From Streptomyces bottropensis ATCC 25435 (GTDB lineage Bacteria; Actinomycetota; Actinomycetes; Streptomycetales; Streptomycetaceae): a stretch of DNA of 64,000 bases. The position numbers were made by a program, and so were the translations under genes. The notes under the pieces are model-generated. The model had not been told where the DNA came from and ran no database searches. It saw nothing but the letters and a program-made list of their open reading frames with translations. The DNA is taken from positions 992,001-1,056,000 of the forward strand of contig NZ_KB911581.1 in assembly GCF_000383595.1 (NCBI RefSeq), read 5' to 3'. This document shows, one piece after another, positions 1 through 9,064 of this stretch (position 1 is its first letter; every line of letters starts with the position of its first letter).

Positions 1-438
1 GTGCCCCTCGCGCGGGCCCGCGAGACCGTGCTGAAGCTGCGTGCCGGGAAGGGCATGGTCCTCGACCCCGAGGACCACGACACCTGGTCCGCCGGGTCGT
101 TCTTCACCAACCCGATCCTCACCGACGAGGAGTTCGCCGCGTTCCACGCGCGCGTGCGGGAGCGGCTCGGGGACGACGTCACCCCGCCCGCGTACGCCGC
201 CGGCGACGGGCACACCAAGACCTCCGCCGCCTGGCTGATCGACAAGGCGGGCTTCACCAAGGGGTACGGCACCGGCCCCGCCCGGATCTCCTCCAAGCAC
301 ACCCTCGCCCTCACCAACCGGGGCGCGGCCACCACCGAGGACCTGCTCGCGCTGGCCCGCGAGGTCGTGACCGGAGTCCGGGACGCCTTCGGCATCACCC
401 TGGTCAACGAGCCGGTGACGGTCGGCGTCAGCCTCTGA
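1..438 (+). CDS. murB: UDP-N-acetylenolpyruvoylglucosamine reductase (MurB), C-terminal part
   Basis: This is the 3' end of a gene that begins before the window; 145 codons remain. MurB reduces UDP-GlcNAc-enolpyruvate to UDP-MurNAc with NADPH and FAD in cytoplasmic peptidoglycan precursor synthesis. The visible part is the substrate-binding C-terminal domain. It carries the SAGSFFTNP segment, where family members place the proton-donating Ser, then AAWLIDKAGF, and the terminal NEPVTVGVSL block with the conserved Glu. The frame is open from base 1, and the GTG at base 1 is probably internal. Its position before adenosine deaminase, aspC and secE matches the usual Streptomyces order. Confidence 0.93.
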   Translation: MPLARARETVLKLRAGKGMVLDPEDHDTWSAGSFFTNPILTDEEFAAFHARVRERLGDDVTPPAYAAGDGHTKTSAAWLIDKAGFTKGYGTGPARISSKHTLALTNRGAATTEDLLALAREVVTGVRDAFGITLVNEPVTVGVSL

Positions 439-447
439 CCGGAGCCG

Positions 448-1488
448 CTAGCGGGCCGGGCCGGCGAGCCAGTCGTCCACCCCGGACAGCAGCTTCGCCC
501 GCTCGTCCTCCGGCGCCGCCGACGCCCGGATCGACTGCCGGGCCAGCTCCGCCAGTTCCGCGTCGGTGAAGCCGTGGTGGTGCCGGGCGATCTCGTACTG
601 GGCAGCGAGGCGGGAGCCGAACAGCAGCGGGTCGTCGGCGCCGAGCGCCATCGGCACACCCGCCTCGAACAGAGTGCGCAGGGGGACGTCCTGGGGTTTC
701 TCGTAGACGCCGAGCGCCACGTTCGAGGCGGGGCAGACCTCGCACGTCACGCCCCGGTCCGCGAGGCGCTTCAGCAGCCGCGGGTCCTCCGCCGCGCGTA
801 CCCCGTGCCCGATGCGCGAGGCGTGCAGATCGTCCAGGCAGTCACGCACCGACGCGGGGCCGGTCAGCTCGCCGCCGTGCGGCGCCGACAGCAGGCCCCC
901 CTCCCGGGCGATCGCGAAGGCCCGGTCGAAGTCCCGCGCCATGCCCCGGCGTTCGTCGTTGGAGAGCCCGAAGCCCACCACGCCCCGGTCGGCGTACCGC
1001 ACCGCCAGCCGGGCCAGCGTGCGCGCGTCCAGCGGGTGCTTCATCCGGTTCGCGGCCACCACCACCCGCATCCCGAGCCCGGTGTCCCGCACGGTCGTGT
1101 CCACGGCGTCCAGGATGACCTCCAGCGCCGGGATCAGTCCGCCCAGCCGGGGCGCGTACGACGTGGGGTCCACCTGGATCTCCAGCCAGCCCGAGCCGTC
1201 CCGCACGTCCTCCTCCGCGGCCTCCCGCACCAGCCGCTGGATGTCCTCGGGCCCCCTGACGCACGAGCGCGCCGCGTCGTACAGCCGCTGGAACCGGAAC
1301 CACCCCCGCTCGTCCGTCGCACGCAGCTTCGGCGGCTCCCCGCTGGTCAGCGCCTCGGCGAGCGCCTCGGGCAGCCGCACCCCGTACTTGTCGGCCAGCT
1401 CCAGCACGGTCATGGGCCGCATCGACCCGGTGAAGTGCAGATGCAGATGGGCCTTGGGCAGTTCAGAGAGATCACGTACACGCTCCAT
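448..1488 (-). CDS. add: Adenosine deaminase family protein
   Basis: A 346-residue purine nucleoside deaminase, predicted to convert adenosine to inosine in the cytoplasm. The N-terminal KAHLHLHFTGS holds the metal-binding HxH motif. Further in are the HGGE motif (catalytic Glu and substrate His), RIGHGVR, and GADDP with the metal-binding Asp, all expected of the amidohydrolase-fold deaminases. The frame stays open upstream, but the ATG at 1488 is preferred because the conserved domain begins about ten residues after it. The gene converges on murB and follows aspC on the same strand. Related aminofutalosine deaminases share these motifs, so substrate identity is less certain than family. Confidence 0.9.
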   Translation of the reverse strand: MERVRDLSELPKAHLHLHFTGSMRPMTVLELADKYGVRLPEALAEALTSGEPPKLRATDERGWFRFQRLYDAARSCVRGPEDIQRLVREAAEEDVRDGSGWLEIQVDPTSYAPRLGGLIPALEVILDAVDTTVRDTGLGMRVVVAANRMKHPLDARTLARLAVRYADRGVVGFGLSNDERRGMARDFDRAFAIAREGGLLSAPHGGELTGPASVRDCLDDLHASRIGHGVRAAEDPRLLKRLADRGVTCEVCPASNVALGVYEKPQDVPLRTLFEAGVPMALGADDPLLFGSRLAAQYEIARHHHGFTDAELAELARQSIRASAAPEDERAKLLSGVDDWLAGPAR

Positions 1489-1563
1489 CGCCCGATCCTG
1501 CCGCACGCCCGTGCCGTCCCGGTAGCGGAATCCTCGAACGTGGTCTTGCTCGCACAAACGACA

Positions 1564-1603
1564 AGGGGCCTCCACATACGAACGTTCGTATGTGGAGGCC
1601 CCT
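1564..1603. terminator. 40-bp perfect palindrome between aspC and add
   Basis: The 40 bases are exactly self-complementary with no unpaired loop, centred at 1583/1584. The element lies 10 bases after the aspC stop and 76 bases before the add start, on the strand those genes use. It could fold as a strong hairpin ending aspC transcription. No convincing T-run follows on the minus strand. The AT-richer core (CATACGAACGTTCGTATG) also looks like a dimeric repressor operator, so this may be an operator for add instead of a terminator. Confidence 0.7.
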
Positions 1604-1613
1604 GAGACCGACG

Positions 1614-2840
1614 TCAGTCCCGGGCCTCCGCCAGCAGCTTCTGGAGGCGCGAGACGCCCTCGACGAGATCCTCGTCACCGAGGGCGTACGACAGACGCAG
1701 ATAGCCGGGGGTGCCGAAGGCCTCGCCGGGGACGACCGCCACCTCGGCCTCCTCCAGGATCAGCGCGGCCAGCTCGACCGTGTCCTGCGGGCGCTTGCCC
1801 CGGATCTCCTTGCCGACCAGAGCCTTCACCGAGGGGTAGGCGTAGAACGCGCCCTCGGGCTCCGGGCACAGGACGCCGTCGATCTCGTTGAGCATCCGCA
1901 CGATCGTCCTGCGGCGCCGGTCGAAGGCCTCCTTCATCTCGTCGACGGCGGACAGGTCGCCCGACACGGCGGCGAGCGCGGCGACCTGGGCCACGTTGGA
2001 GACGTTCGAGGTCGCGTGCGACTGGAGGTTGGTCGCGGCCTTCACGACGTCCTTGGGGCCGATGACCCAGCCCACGCGCCAGCCCGTCATCGCGTACGTC
2101 TTCGCGACACCGTTGACCACGATGGTCCTGTCGGCCAGCTCGGGTACGACCACCGGCAGGGAGTGGAACTCCGCGTCGCCGTAGACCAGGTGCTCGTAGA
2201 TCTCGTCGGTCAGGACCCACAGGCCCTTCTCGGCGGCCCAGCGGCCGATCTCCTCGATCTGCGCGCGCGTGTAGACCGCGCCGGTCGGGTTGGAGGGGGA
2301 GACGAAGAGGAGCACCTTCGTGTTCTCCGTGCGGGCCGCCTCCAGCTGCTCGACGGAGACCCGGTAGCCCGTGGTCTCGTCGGCGACGACCTCGACCGGG
2401 ACACCGCCGGCCAGACGGATCGACTCCGGGTACGTCGTCCAGTACGGCGCCGGGACGATGACCTCGTCGCCCGGGTCGAGGATCGCGGCGAAGGCCTCGT
2501 AGATGGCCTGCTTGCCGCCGTTGGTCACGAGGACCTGCGACGGGTCGACCTCGTAACCGGAGTCGCGCAGGGTCTTCGCGGCGATCGCGGCCTTCAGCTC
2601 GGGCAGACCGCCGGCCGGCGTGTACCGGTGGTACTTCGGGTTCTTGCAGGCCTCGACGGCCGCCTCGACGATGTAGTCGGGAGTCGGGAAGTCGGGCTCG
2701 CCGGCGCCGAAGCCGATCACCGGACGCCCTGCGGCCTTGAGGGCCTTGGCCTTGGCGTCCACGGCGAGGGTGGCGGACTCGGAGATCGCGCCGATGCGCG
2801 CGGAGACCCGGCGCTCGGTGGGAGGGGTTGCAGCGCTCAT
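1614..2840 (-). CDS. aspC: Aspartate aminotransferase, PLP-dependent class I
   Basis: A 408-residue fold-type I aminotransferase that interconverts aspartate and 2-oxoglutarate with oxaloacetate and glutamate. Visible motifs are [10 protein letters not shown] near residue 45, SPSNPTG at 181-187 (Asn contacts PLP), [10 protein letters not shown] at 211-220 (the Asp pairs with the PLP ring nitrogen), and the Schiff-base lysine K247 in [12 protein letters not shown]. The C-terminal PEGAFYAYP and LRLSYA segments also fit subgroup Ib enzymes. The ATG at 2840 (MSAATPP) gives the usual family length; an in-frame ATG nine bases upstream is possible. Whether it also acts on aromatic amino acids or prephenate cannot be told from sequence. 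Confidence 0.94.
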   Translation of the reverse strand: MSAATPPTERRVSARIGAISESATLAVDAKAKALKAAGRPVIGFGAGEPDFPTPDYIVEAAVEACKNPKYHRYTPAGGLPELKAAIAAKTLRDSGYEVDPSQVLVTNGGKQAIYEAFAAILDPGDEVIVPAPYWTTYPESIRLAGGVPVEVVADETTGYRVSVEQLEAARTENTKVLLFVSPSNPTGAVYTRAQIEEIGRWAAEKGLWVLTDEIYEHLVYGDAEFHSLPVVVPELADRTIVVNGVAKTYAMTGWRVGWVIGPKDVVKAATNLQSHATSNVSNVAQVAALAAVSGDLSAVDEMKEAFDRRRRTIVRMLNEIDGVLCPEPEGAFYAYPSVKALVGKEIRGKRPQDTVELAALILEEAEVAVVPGEAFGTPGYLRLSYALGDEDLVEGVSRLQKLLAEARD

Positions 2841-2975
2841 GGGCCCCATCGTTCCAGACCGGAAACGCGCCGGGCACGCGGGTTTCACAGACTGAGCAGC
2901 GACGGAACAACCGCCCGCCTCCGCGGCCGGAAACGGTCGATCTTCGACGGACAACATCCCTACGGACGCTTTCTG

Positions 2976-3005
2976 TTCGACGACAGCTCTCGGACCACGT
3001 ATGCT
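2976..3005 (+). promoter_or_regulatory. Candidate sigma-HrdB promoter ahead of tRNA-Trp/secE
   Basis: A TTCGAC -35-like hexamer at 2976-2981 and a TATGCT -10-like hexamer at 3000-3005 are separated by 18 bases. They lie 86 bases upstream of tRNA-Trp and diverge from aspC. The -35 is one base off TTGAC at its third position, so the match is fair. Confidence 0.4.
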
Positions 3006-3091
3006 CTGTCCTCGTTGGCCTTCACCGGCCGCGCCCGTCAGGTGCACACCGTGCACTCGCTCGGATGCGGTACGTTGGGGGAGAACCACAA

Positions 3092-3164
3092 AGGGTCGTA
3101 GCTCAATTGGTAGAGCACTGGTCTCCAAAACCAGCGGTTGGGGGTTCAAGTCCCTCCGGCCCTG
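3092..3164 (+). tRNA. trnW: tRNA-Trp (anticodon CCA)
   Basis: A 73-nt cloverleaf. The acceptor AGGGTCG at 3092-3098 pairs with CGGCCCT at 3157-3163 with one U-G wobble, and the discriminator base is G3164. The D-arm region is TAGCTCAATTGGTAGAGCA, the anticodon loop reads CTCCAAA with anticodon CCA, and the T-arm has GGGTTCAAGTCCC. The 3' CCA is not encoded; CTACAC follows. tRNA-Trp immediately upstream of secE is the standard actinobacterial arrangement. Confidence 0.97.
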
Positions 3165-3278
3165 CTACACACTCCTCACGCCAGGATGTGTGCGCATGTA
3201 CGTACAGCAATGTTCCGCCGTGCGGCTCAGACCGGGCGCGGCACGGCCACGACCCGGACCGGAATCAGGTGAGGATGA

Positions 3279-3566
3279 ATGACGGACGCCGTGGGCTCCA
3301 TCGACACGCCTGATGCCCAGGACGAGGTGCCCGAGGACAAGAAGAAGACCCGCAAGGGCGGCAAGCGGGCCAAGAAGGGCCCGCTGAAGCGCCTCGCGCT
3401 CTTCTACCGGCAGATCGTCGCGGAGCTGCGTAAGGTCGTCTGGCCGACCCGCTCCCAGCTGACGACCTACACCTCGGTGGTCATCGTCTTCGTCGTCGTC
3501 ATGATCGGTCTTGTCACCGTGATTGACTTCGGCCTCGACAAGGCCGCCAAGTACGTCTTCGGCTGA
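3279..3566 (+). CDS. secE: Preprotein translocase subunit SecE
   Basis: A 95-residue small subunit of the SecYEG channel. The N-terminal half is hydrophilic, with an acidic start and then a very basic stretch ([14 protein letters not shown]). Next come the conserved cytoplasmic amphipathic helix with [13 protein letters not shown] and one transmembrane helix ([19 protein letters not shown]). This single-TM form is the normal short SecE, not the three-TM enterobacterial type. It precedes nusG, as in most bacteria, and SD bases GGTGAGGATGA lie just before the ATG. Confidence 0.97.
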   Translation: MTDAVGSIDTPDAQDEVPEDKKKTRKGGKRAKKGPLKRLALFYRQIVAELRKVVWPTRSQLTTYTSVVIVFVVVMIGLVTVIDFGLDKAAKYVFG

Positions 3567-3573
3567 GCCGAAA

Positions 3574-3606
3574 GCGAAGGGCGCCGACACTTGGCGCCCC
3601 TTTCGC
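3574..3606 (+). terminator. Hairpin between secE and nusG
   Basis: GGGCGCC (3579-3585) pairs with GGCGCCC (3593-3599), and an outer GCGAA/TTCGC extension has a two-base bulge. It starts 8 bases after the secE stop. The pairing arm ends in CCCTTT and there is no long T-run, so it may act as an attenuator or mRNA-stability hairpin between two co-transcribed genes. Confidence 0.55.
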
Positions 3607-3642
3607 ATGTTCCACCCCCATGATCCAGGAAGAAGCAGCCAC

Positions 3643-4524
3643 GTGTCTGACCCGAACCTGAAGGACGCCATGGAGCCTCGCGGTGAAGGTGCCGAGTCCG
3701 TGGATGACGAACTCGACATCGTCGAGGGAGCAGATCCCGAGGACGGTGTCGACGAGTTCGAGGCTGCCGAGGCCGAGGCGGGGGAGTCGGCCGAGGAAGA
3801 GGCTGTGCACGTCGAGGAAGCCGACGACGAGGAAGCCGACGTCGAGGACTCCGATGACTCCGAGGACGACGATGCCGAAGAGGCCGTCGAGGAGGAGACC
3901 GAGCCGGTCGACCCCGTCGAGGCCCTGCGCGCGGAACTGCGGGCCCTGCCCGGCGAGTGGTACGTCATCCACACGTACGCCGGTTACGAGAACCGTGTGA
4001 AGACCAACCTCGAACAGCGTGCCGTCTCGCTGAACGTCGAGGACTTCATCTTCCAGGCCGAGGTGCCGCAGGAAGAGGTCGCGCAGATCAAGAACGGCGA
4101 GCGCAAGACGATCCGCCAGAACAAGCTCCCCGGCTACGTCCTCGTCCGCATGGACCTGACGAACGAGTCCTGGGGCGTCGTCCGCAACACCCCCGGCGTC
4201 ACCGGCTTCGTGGGCAACGCCTACGACCCCTACCCGCTGACCCTGGACGAGATCGTCAAGATGCTCGCGCCGGAGGCCGAGGAGAAGGCCGCCCGTGAGG
4301 CGGCCGAGGCCGAGGGCAAGCCGGCGCCCGCCCGCAAGGTCGAGGTCCAGGTGCTGGACTTCGAGGTCGGCGACTCGGTCACCGTCACGGACGGCCCGTT
4401 CGCCACGCTGCAGGCGACCATCAACGAGATCAACGCGGACTCGAAGAAGGTCAAGGGTCTCGTGGAGATCTTCGGCCGCGAGACGCCGGTCGAGCTGTCG
4501 TTCGACCAGATCCAGAAGAACTAG
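3643..4524 (+). CDS. nusG: Transcription termination/antitermination protein NusG
   Basis: A 293-residue NusG that binds RNA polymerase and couples transcription to Rho and the ribosome. Residues 1 to about 100 form an unusually acidic extension with runs of Asp and Glu, as known for Streptomyces NusG. The NGN domain follows ([20 protein letters not shown], then [10 protein letters not shown] and the GVTGFVG block). A linker rich in Ala and Glu leads to the C-terminal KOW domain ([18 protein letters not shown]). The GTG at 3643, preceded by AGGAAGAAG, is chosen; the open frame extends upstream but lacks homology. It follows secE and precedes rplK. Confidence 0.96.
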   Translation: MSDPNLKDAMEPRGEGAESVDDELDIVEGADPEDGVDEFEAAEAEAGESAEEEAVHVEEADDEEADVEDSDDSEDDDAEEAVEEETEPVDPVEALRAELRALPGEWYVIHTYAGYENRVKTNLEQRAVSLNVEDFIFQAEVPQEEVAQIKNGERKTIRQNKLPGYVLVRMDLTNESWGVVRNTPGVTGFVGNAYDPYPLTLDEIVKMLAPEAEEKAAREAAEAEGKPAPARKVEVQVLDFEVGDSVTVTDGPFATLQATINEINADSKKVKGLVEIFGRETPVELSFDQIQKN

Positions 4525-4563
4525 CCGGCCACCGGCTCCTTCCTGGACCACCGCTTTCCGACC

Positions 4564-4608
4564 AGGTCAGACGGGCTGTCAAAAGCTTGTCTGACCTGCT
4601 CGGTTTTT
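4564..4608 (+). terminator. Intrinsic terminator after nusG
   Basis: AGGTCAGAC (4564-4572) pairs perfectly with GTCTGACCT (4589-4597) across a 16-nt loop. A five-base T-run at 4604-4608 follows shortly after. This separates secE-nusG from rplK-rplA. Confidence 0.8.
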
Positions 4609-4705
4609 GGCCGCGCATCCATACCCGTTATCGTTGTGCGGTATGCCTTCATCCGGGACGCGACCTGGATGGGGGCGCACTCGAATCGAAAGGACCCGGA
4701 GAGCA

Positions 4706-5140
4706 ATGCCTCCCAAGAAGAAGAAGGTCACGGGGCTCATCAAGCTCCAGATCAACGCCGGTGCGGCGAACCCCGCCCCGCCGGTCGGCCCCGCGCTCGG
4801 TCAGCACGGCGTCAACATCATGGAGTTCTGCAAGGCCTACAACGCCGCGACCGAGTCGCAGCGTGGCTGGGTGATCCCGGTGGAGATCACGGTCTACGAG
4901 GACCGCTCCTTCACCTTCGTCACCAAGACGCCGCCGGCCGCGAAGATGATCCTCAAGGCCGCGGGTGTCGAGAAGGGCTCCGGCGAGCCGCACAAGACCA
5001 AGGTCGCCAAGATCACCGAGGCGCAGGTCCGTGAGATCGCCACGACCAAGCTCCCCGACCTGAACGCCAACGACCTGGACGCCGCGTCGAAGATCATCGC
5101 CGGCACCGCCCGTTCCATGGGCATCACGGTCGAGGGCTGA
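4706..5140 (+). CDS. rplK: 50S ribosomal protein L11
   Basis: A 144-residue L11 of the GTPase-associated centre, which binds 23S rRNA near helices 43/44. It is the region involved in thiostrepton sensitivity and in RelA activation. The N-terminal domain has [26 protein letters not shown], with the flexible proline-rich switch. The C-terminal RNA-binding domain has [14 protein letters not shown] and ends [12 protein letters not shown]. The ATG at 4706 follows GGACCCGGAGAG and gives the family-standard length; longer upstream frames are not conserved. It is the first gene of the L11 operon, 106 bases before rplA. Confidence 0.98.
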
Positions 5141-5246
5141 GTCCCACCTTCGTAGCATCACGCGGCGGCCGTACACGGCAGCCGCGCGTGGCAGGGCCTG
5201 CTCGGCCCGTACCACGACTCCTTACCAAGCACACACAGGAGCAGTT

Positions 5247-5972
5247 GTGAGCAAGCGCAGCAAGGCTCTCCGCGCTGCGGACGCCAAGGTCGACCGGGAC
5301 AAGCTCTACGCCCCGCTCGAGGCCGTCCGTCTCGCCAAGGAGACCTCCACGTCCAAGTTCGACGGCACCGTCGAGGTCGCCTTCCGTCTGGGTGTCGACC
5401 CGCGCAAGGCCGACCAGATGGTCCGTGGCACCGTGAACCTCCCGCACGGCACCGGTAAGACCGCCCGGGTCCTGGTCTTCGCGACCGGTGACCGTGCCGA
5501 GGCCGCGACCGCCGCCGGCGCCGACATCGTCGGCTCCGACGAACTGATCGACGAGGTGGCGAAGGGCCGTCTGGACTTCGACGCCGTCGTCGCCACCCCG
5601 GACCTCATGGGCAAGGTCGGCCGCCTCGGCCGCGTGCTCGGTCCCCGTGGTCTCATGCCGAACCCCAAGACCGGCACCGTGACCCCCGATGTCGTGAAGG
5701 CCGTCAACGACATCAAGGGCGGCAAGATCGAGTTCCGCGTCGACAAGCACTCGAACCTGCACTTCATCATCGGCAAGACGTCGTTCGACGACACCAAGCT
5801 GGTGGAGAACTACGCCGCGGCGCTGGAGGAGATCCTCCGTCTGAAGCCGTCGGCCGCCAAGGGGCGCTACATCAAGAAGGCCGCGCTCAGCACCACGATC
5901 GGCCCCGGCATCCCGATCGACTCGAACCGCACCCGCAACCTCCTCGTCGAGGAGGACCCGGCCGCCGTCTGA
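5247..5972 (+). CDS. rplA: 50S ribosomal protein L1
   Basis: A 241-residue L1 of the mobile stalk near the E site; in many bacteria it represses its own L11 operon by binding mRNA. Recognisable blocks are [39 protein letters not shown] (the L1 signature) and [15 protein letters not shown]. The GTG start at 5247 follows the SD CACAGGAGCA. It is the second gene after rplK and ends at a long hairpin about 40 bases downstream. Confidence 0.98.
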   Translation: MSKRSKALRAADAKVDRDKLYAPLEAVRLAKETSTSKFDGTVEVAFRLGVDPRKADQMVRGTVNLPHGTGKTARVLVFATGDRAEAATAAGADIVGSDELIDEVAKGRLDFDAVVATPDLMGKVGRLGRVLGPRGLMPNPKTGTVTPDVVKAVNDIKGGKIEFRVDKHSNLHFIIGKTSFDDTKLVENYAAALEEILRLKPSAAKGRYIKKAALSTTIGPGIPIDSNRTRNLLVEEDPAAV

Positions 5973-6011
5973 GCCTGACGCTCACCGGCAGCCGCGTCGC
6001 GGTCGCACGCG

Positions 6012-6059
6012 CAAGACACGAGCCCCGCAGCCTTTCGAGGCTGCGGGGCTCGTGTCTTG
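6012..6059. terminator. Strong hairpin after rplA
   Basis: A stem of more than 20 bp with a short loop: CAAGACACGAGCCCCGCAGCC on the left and its exact complement on the right. It begins about 40 bases after the rplA stop. There is no T-run, as is common for Streptomyces terminators. It closes the rplK-rplA unit. Confidence 0.85.
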
Positions 6060-6155
6060 TGCGCGGGAGCGGAAAGGCGCACGACAGCCGCCGTCCGTCG
6101 ACGCTAGTGTCCCCGTCGCCCCATAGAGGTGGGGCGTGAGGTTACAGGGGGACAG

Positions 6156-7091
6156 ATGAGGTTGGCCGGACACGGCTCCGTACGTCGTCGTAGGGGCGTC
6201 GGCATCGCCGTCGTGGCCGCGTTGCTGGGCGGTGCCACCACGGCCTGCGGCACGGAGGCGGGGGCGGAGGCCGAGGCGAAGCCGACGACGCCCGCGAAGG
6301 CCGAGGCGAAGCCCGCAACGCCCGCCGAGGCCGTGGCCCGTGCCGCGGAGCGGACGACGGACATCGCGTCGCTGCGCTACCGGGTGTCGGGGACCCTGCC
6401 GGAGCACGGGAGGATACGGGTCGAGGCGGCGATGACCGCGCGGCCGACCGCGATGCGCATGGAACTGACCGGGTGGGGCCCGAGCGAGGACAAGGCCTTG
6501 GCGGTGCGGTTCGCCGACGGGGTGATCTACGCCGAGGGGGACGCGTCCGCCATCGGCGCCCCGGCGGGCAAGAAATGGATCAGCGCCGGGCCGGCCGTGT
6601 GGGGACGCGGCGCGGCGGACAACAACACGTACCGCGTCCTGCCCGGTCCGTTGGAGGCGAGCCCGCTCGCGCAGTCCACGCTCCTCACCGGCGCGAAGAA
6701 GGTCAGCGAGGTCGGTGCCGAGACGGTCGACGGCGGCGAGGCCACGCATTACCGGGGCACGGTCACCACGAGGAGTTTGCGGGCCGCCCGGACGGCGGCC
6801 CGGGACAAGGCGACCCGGGAGGCGCGGACGACCAGTCTGGACCAGTTCATGATGCTGGGCATCGAGAAGACGCTCACCGTGGACCTGTGGGTCGACGACG
6901 ACGGCCGGGCCAAGCGATACCGGCTCAGGGGCGAGACCTACGCCCTGCGGGAGGGGCGCATGGTCGACGCGGGCCCGCTCGACCTGACCGTCACCCTCCT
7001 GGACGTCGACCGGCCGGTGACCGTCGAGACCCCGGCGGCCGCGGACACGGTCGACCTCGCCGAGCGGGTGGACGGGGCCGGAGAGGGCTGA
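6156..7091 (+). CDS. Predicted lipoprotein
   Basis: A 311-residue predicted secreted lipoprotein. The ATG at 6156 is chosen because GGGGG lies just upstream and because it places a basic N-region (RRRR) and hydrophobic segment before the lipobox-like GATTAC, whose Cys would be lipidated. An Ala/Lys/Pro/Glu-rich linker with repeated AEAKP(A/T)TPA units follows, then a beta-rich domain that resembles LppX/LprG- or LolA-like lipid-binding lipoproteins in pattern (YRVSGTL, RMELTG, GKKWISA, HYRGTV). That fold assignment is tentative. A lipoprotein gene between rplA and rplJ is usual in Streptomyces; its link with translation is unknown. Confidence 0.8.
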   Translation: MRLAGHGSVRRRRGVGIAVVAALLGGATTACGTEAGAEAEAKPTTPAKAEAKPATPAEAVARAAERTTDIASLRYRVSGTLPEHGRIRVEAAMTARPTAMRMELTGWGPSEDKALAVRFADGVIYAEGDASAIGAPAGKKWISAGPAVWGRGAADNNTYRVLPGPLEASPLAQSTLLTGAKKVSEVGAETVDGGEATHYRGTVTTRSLRAARTAARDKATREARTTSLDQFMMLGIEKTLTVDLWVDDDGRAKRYRLRGETYALREGRMVDAGPLDLTVTLLDVDRPVTVETPAAADTVDLAERVDGAGEG

Positions 7092-7113
7092 GCGGCGGCC
7101 TCCGGGAGCGGAT

Positions 7114-7143
7114 TTGCTCGACAGGGACGCCGTCCCGTACTCT
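7114..7143 (+). promoter_or_regulatory. Candidate promoter of the rplJ-rplL operon
   Basis: A TTGCTC -35-like element at 7114-7119 and a TACTCT -10 at 7138-7143 are separated by 18 bases. Transcription would begin near 7150 and leave a leader of about 230 nt, which fits the L10-leader mechanism. Confidence 0.6.
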
Positions 7144-7149
7144 TCCGAG

Positions 7150-7383
7150 GAAGCCAAAGACCGCTGGTCGTTGCCGTGTGCTCACAAGAGGGCGCGGTGG
7201 CCGAAGGATCCGCTGATACGCGGACGACCCGCGCAGGTGACTGTGGAAGTTGCTCCTGGTCCGGTTCCGTCTCGTACGGGATTCGTCCGGTCGAGTCACG
7301 CCCCGAGCGCCTGCGCCGGGGCGTTTCGTTTTCTTCAGCCCCTTCTGAGCGGTCCTCATCACCCGGAAGGAGGCCGACGCTCT
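7150..7383 (+). promoter_or_regulatory. L10 leader of rplJ-rplL with attenuator
   Basis: An untranslated stretch of about 230 nt before rplJ with several potential stems. Near its end CGCCCCG (7299-7305) pairs with CGGGGCG (7317-7323), followed by the T-rich TTTCGTTTTCTT at 7324-7335. This is the most typical intrinsic terminator in the window, yet it lies about 50 bases before the rplJ start. In many bacteria L10(L12)4 binds this leader to repress the operon. The position and attenuator fit that established mechanism, but the L10-binding kink-turn was not resolved by eye. Confidence 0.7.
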
Positions 7384-7914
7384 ATGGCAAGGCCCGACAA
7401 GGCTGCCGCGGTGGCCGAGCTCACGGAGCAGTTCCGTAGCTCGAACGCCGCCGTGCTGACCGAGTACCGGGGTCTCACCGTGGCGCAGCTCAAGACGCTG
7501 CGTCGTTCACTCGGTGAGGACGCCCAGTACGCCGTGGTGAAGAACACGCTGACCAAGATTGCGGCCAACGAGGCCGGGATCTCGACGCTCGACGACCTGT
7601 TCAACGGTCCGACGGCGGTCGCCTTCATCACCGGTGACCCGGTGACGTCGGCGAAGGGTCTTCGTGACTTCGCCAAGGACAACCCGAACCTCGTCATCAA
7701 GGGCGGTGTCCTTGACGGCAAGGCGCTGTCCGCCGACGAGATCAAGAAGCTCGCGGACCTCGAGTCCCGCGAGGTTCTGCTCTCCAAGCTGGCAGGTGCC
7801 TTCAAGGGCAAGCAGTCCCAGGCTGCGCAGCTCTTCCAGGCGCTTCCCTCGAAGCTCGTCCGCACCGTGGACGCGCTCCGTGCCAAGCAAGAAGAGCAGG
7901 GCGGTGCCGAGTAA
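7384..7914 (+). CDS. rplJ: 50S ribosomal protein L10
   Basis: A 176-residue L10, the base of the stalk that carries L12 dimers. The N-terminal rRNA-binding domain includes [20 protein letters not shown] and [15 protein letters not shown]. The C-terminal helix ([23 protein letters not shown]) is the L12-binding part. The ATG at 7384 is preceded by a strong SD, GGAAGGAGG. It forms an operon with rplL 123 bases downstream, and expression is probably limited by the attenuator upstream. Confidence 0.98.
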   Translation: MARPDKAAAVAELTEQFRSSNAAVLTEYRGLTVAQLKTLRRSLGEDAQYAVVKNTLTKIAANEAGISTLDDLFNGPTAVAFITGDPVTSAKGLRDFAKDNPNLVIKGGVLDGKALSADEIKKLADLESREVLLSKLAGAFKGKQSQAAQLFQALPSKLVRTVDALRAKQEEQGGAE

Positions 7915-8037
7915 CTCGGCTCGCGAAATGACCGCCGCCTGAGGCAGTCCGCCTCCGGAAAGCGGTCGTAGCGGGCCGTCGTACGCCCGCAAGACATGTA
8001 CATCCGGCACCTGCCGAATTAGTGGAAGGAAGCCATC

Positions 8038-8418
8038 GTGGCTCTCACCCAGGACGAACTGCTCGCCGAGTTCGAGGGCATGACCCTCATCCAGCTCTCC
8101 GAGTTCGTGAAGGCGTTCGAGGAGAAGTTCGACGTCACCGCCGCCGCGGCCGTCGCCGTCGCCGGCCCGGCCGGTCCGGCCGCCGCCGCCGAGGCTGTCG
8201 AGGAGCAGGACGAGTTCGACGTCGTCCTCACCGGCGCCGGCGAGAAGAAGATCCAGGTCATCAAGGTCGTGCGTGAGCTGACCTCGCTGGGCCTGAAGGA
8301 GGCCAAGGACCTCGTGGACGGCGCTCCGAAGCCCGTTCTCGAGAAGGTCGCCAAGGAGGCCGCCGAGAAGGCTGCCGAGTCCCTCAAGGCCGCCGGCGCC
8401 TCCGTCGAGGTCAAGTAA
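8038..8418 (+). CDS. rplL: 50S ribosomal protein L7/L12
   Basis: A 126-residue stalk protein that recruits translational GTPases. The N-terminal dimerisation domain is [22 protein letters not shown]. An Ala/Pro/Gly hinge ([17 protein letters not shown]) leads to the C-terminal factor-binding domain with [20 protein letters not shown] and KDLVDGAP. The GTG start at 8038 follows GTGGAAGGAAG. A terminator lies about 100 bases downstream. Confidence 0.98.
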   Translation: MALTQDELLAEFEGMTLIQLSEFVKAFEEKFDVTAAAAVAVAGPAGPAAAAEAVEEQDEFDVVLTGAGEKKIQVIKVVRELTSLGLKEAKDLVDGAPKPVLEKVAKEAAEKAAESLKAAGASVEVK

Positions 8419-8520
8419 GGCCTCGCTGGTCCGCCAGCTCTCCTGGATCCGCGAGGATCCGTGCGGGACGGTTTCGAGACGAGTGTCAAAAACTTGTTCG
8501 AGGCTGTAACGCGAACGTAC

Positions 8521-8556
8521 CGAAGGGCGATCACCCAACTGGGTGGTCGCCTTTCG
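8521..8556 (+). terminator. Terminator after rplL
   Basis: CGAAGGGCGATCACCC (8521-8536) pairs with GGGTGGTCGCCTTTCG (8541-8556) across AACT, with one U-G pair. The shape, a 16-bp stem with a tetraloop, is typical of Streptomyces. It ends the rplJ-rplL unit and leaves rpoB with its own promoter. Confidence 0.85.
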
Positions 8557-8851
8557 GCGTTCCGGGACGTCGGCGGACGGCTGCCTTGCCTTGTCGGTGG
8601 CGACGAGTATGGTGATCTTCGTCGTGCCTCCGCCGCCATGGGCGACGAGCCGCGAGTGACGATCGCGGCACCCGGATCGGGTATGAGGGGCCTTGACGAA
8701 CTGCACGCAGCGCGCAATTCTCAGGACGCGTCGTCACACCGATCCGAACTCCGAGGCATGGATCGACGGCGAAGAGGGCAGTATCAACGTGCGTTGAGGG
8801 CGTGGGCTTGCGTAGGTGTCGAGAACAACGAGGGTCTCAAAAAACCCGCAC

Positions 8852-8880
8852 TGGACATCAGTGTGCCAACTGGCTACACT
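8852..8880 (+). promoter_or_regulatory. rpoB-rpoC promoter
   Basis: TGGACA (8852-8857), a 17-base spacer, and TACACT (8875-8880) form a near-consensus vegetative sigma promoter. A start near 8886 gives an mRNA leader of about 180 nt before the rpoB TTG. The rplL-rpoB interval (8419-9064, 646 bases) otherwise contains the rplL terminator and a small CCCCTG/CAGGGG hairpin near 8909-8926; no further gene is supported there. Confidence 0.75.
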
Positions 8881-9064
8881 GACCCTTTGCGCTGCCTGTT
8901 AGCTGTCCCCTGCCCGTCACCAGGGGCATGCCCTCGCTTGAGCATCGATGAACAGATCATTCCCGACCTGGCCTTTCCGTCAGATCGGGAACAACCTGCT
9001 CTCTTTGCGCATAAGAGGGGCCGGTACGCGCGTAGTGAGTCCGAGCCCTCGGAAGGACCCCCTC

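Noticed and set aside
1579..1588. CGAACGTTCG as an SOS (LexA) box
   Set aside because: LexA boxes of this type need four bases between GAAC and GTTC; here there are none.
3092..3164. tRNA-Trp as phage or element attachment site
   Set aside because: No integrase gene and no duplicated 3' tRNA end were seen nearby.
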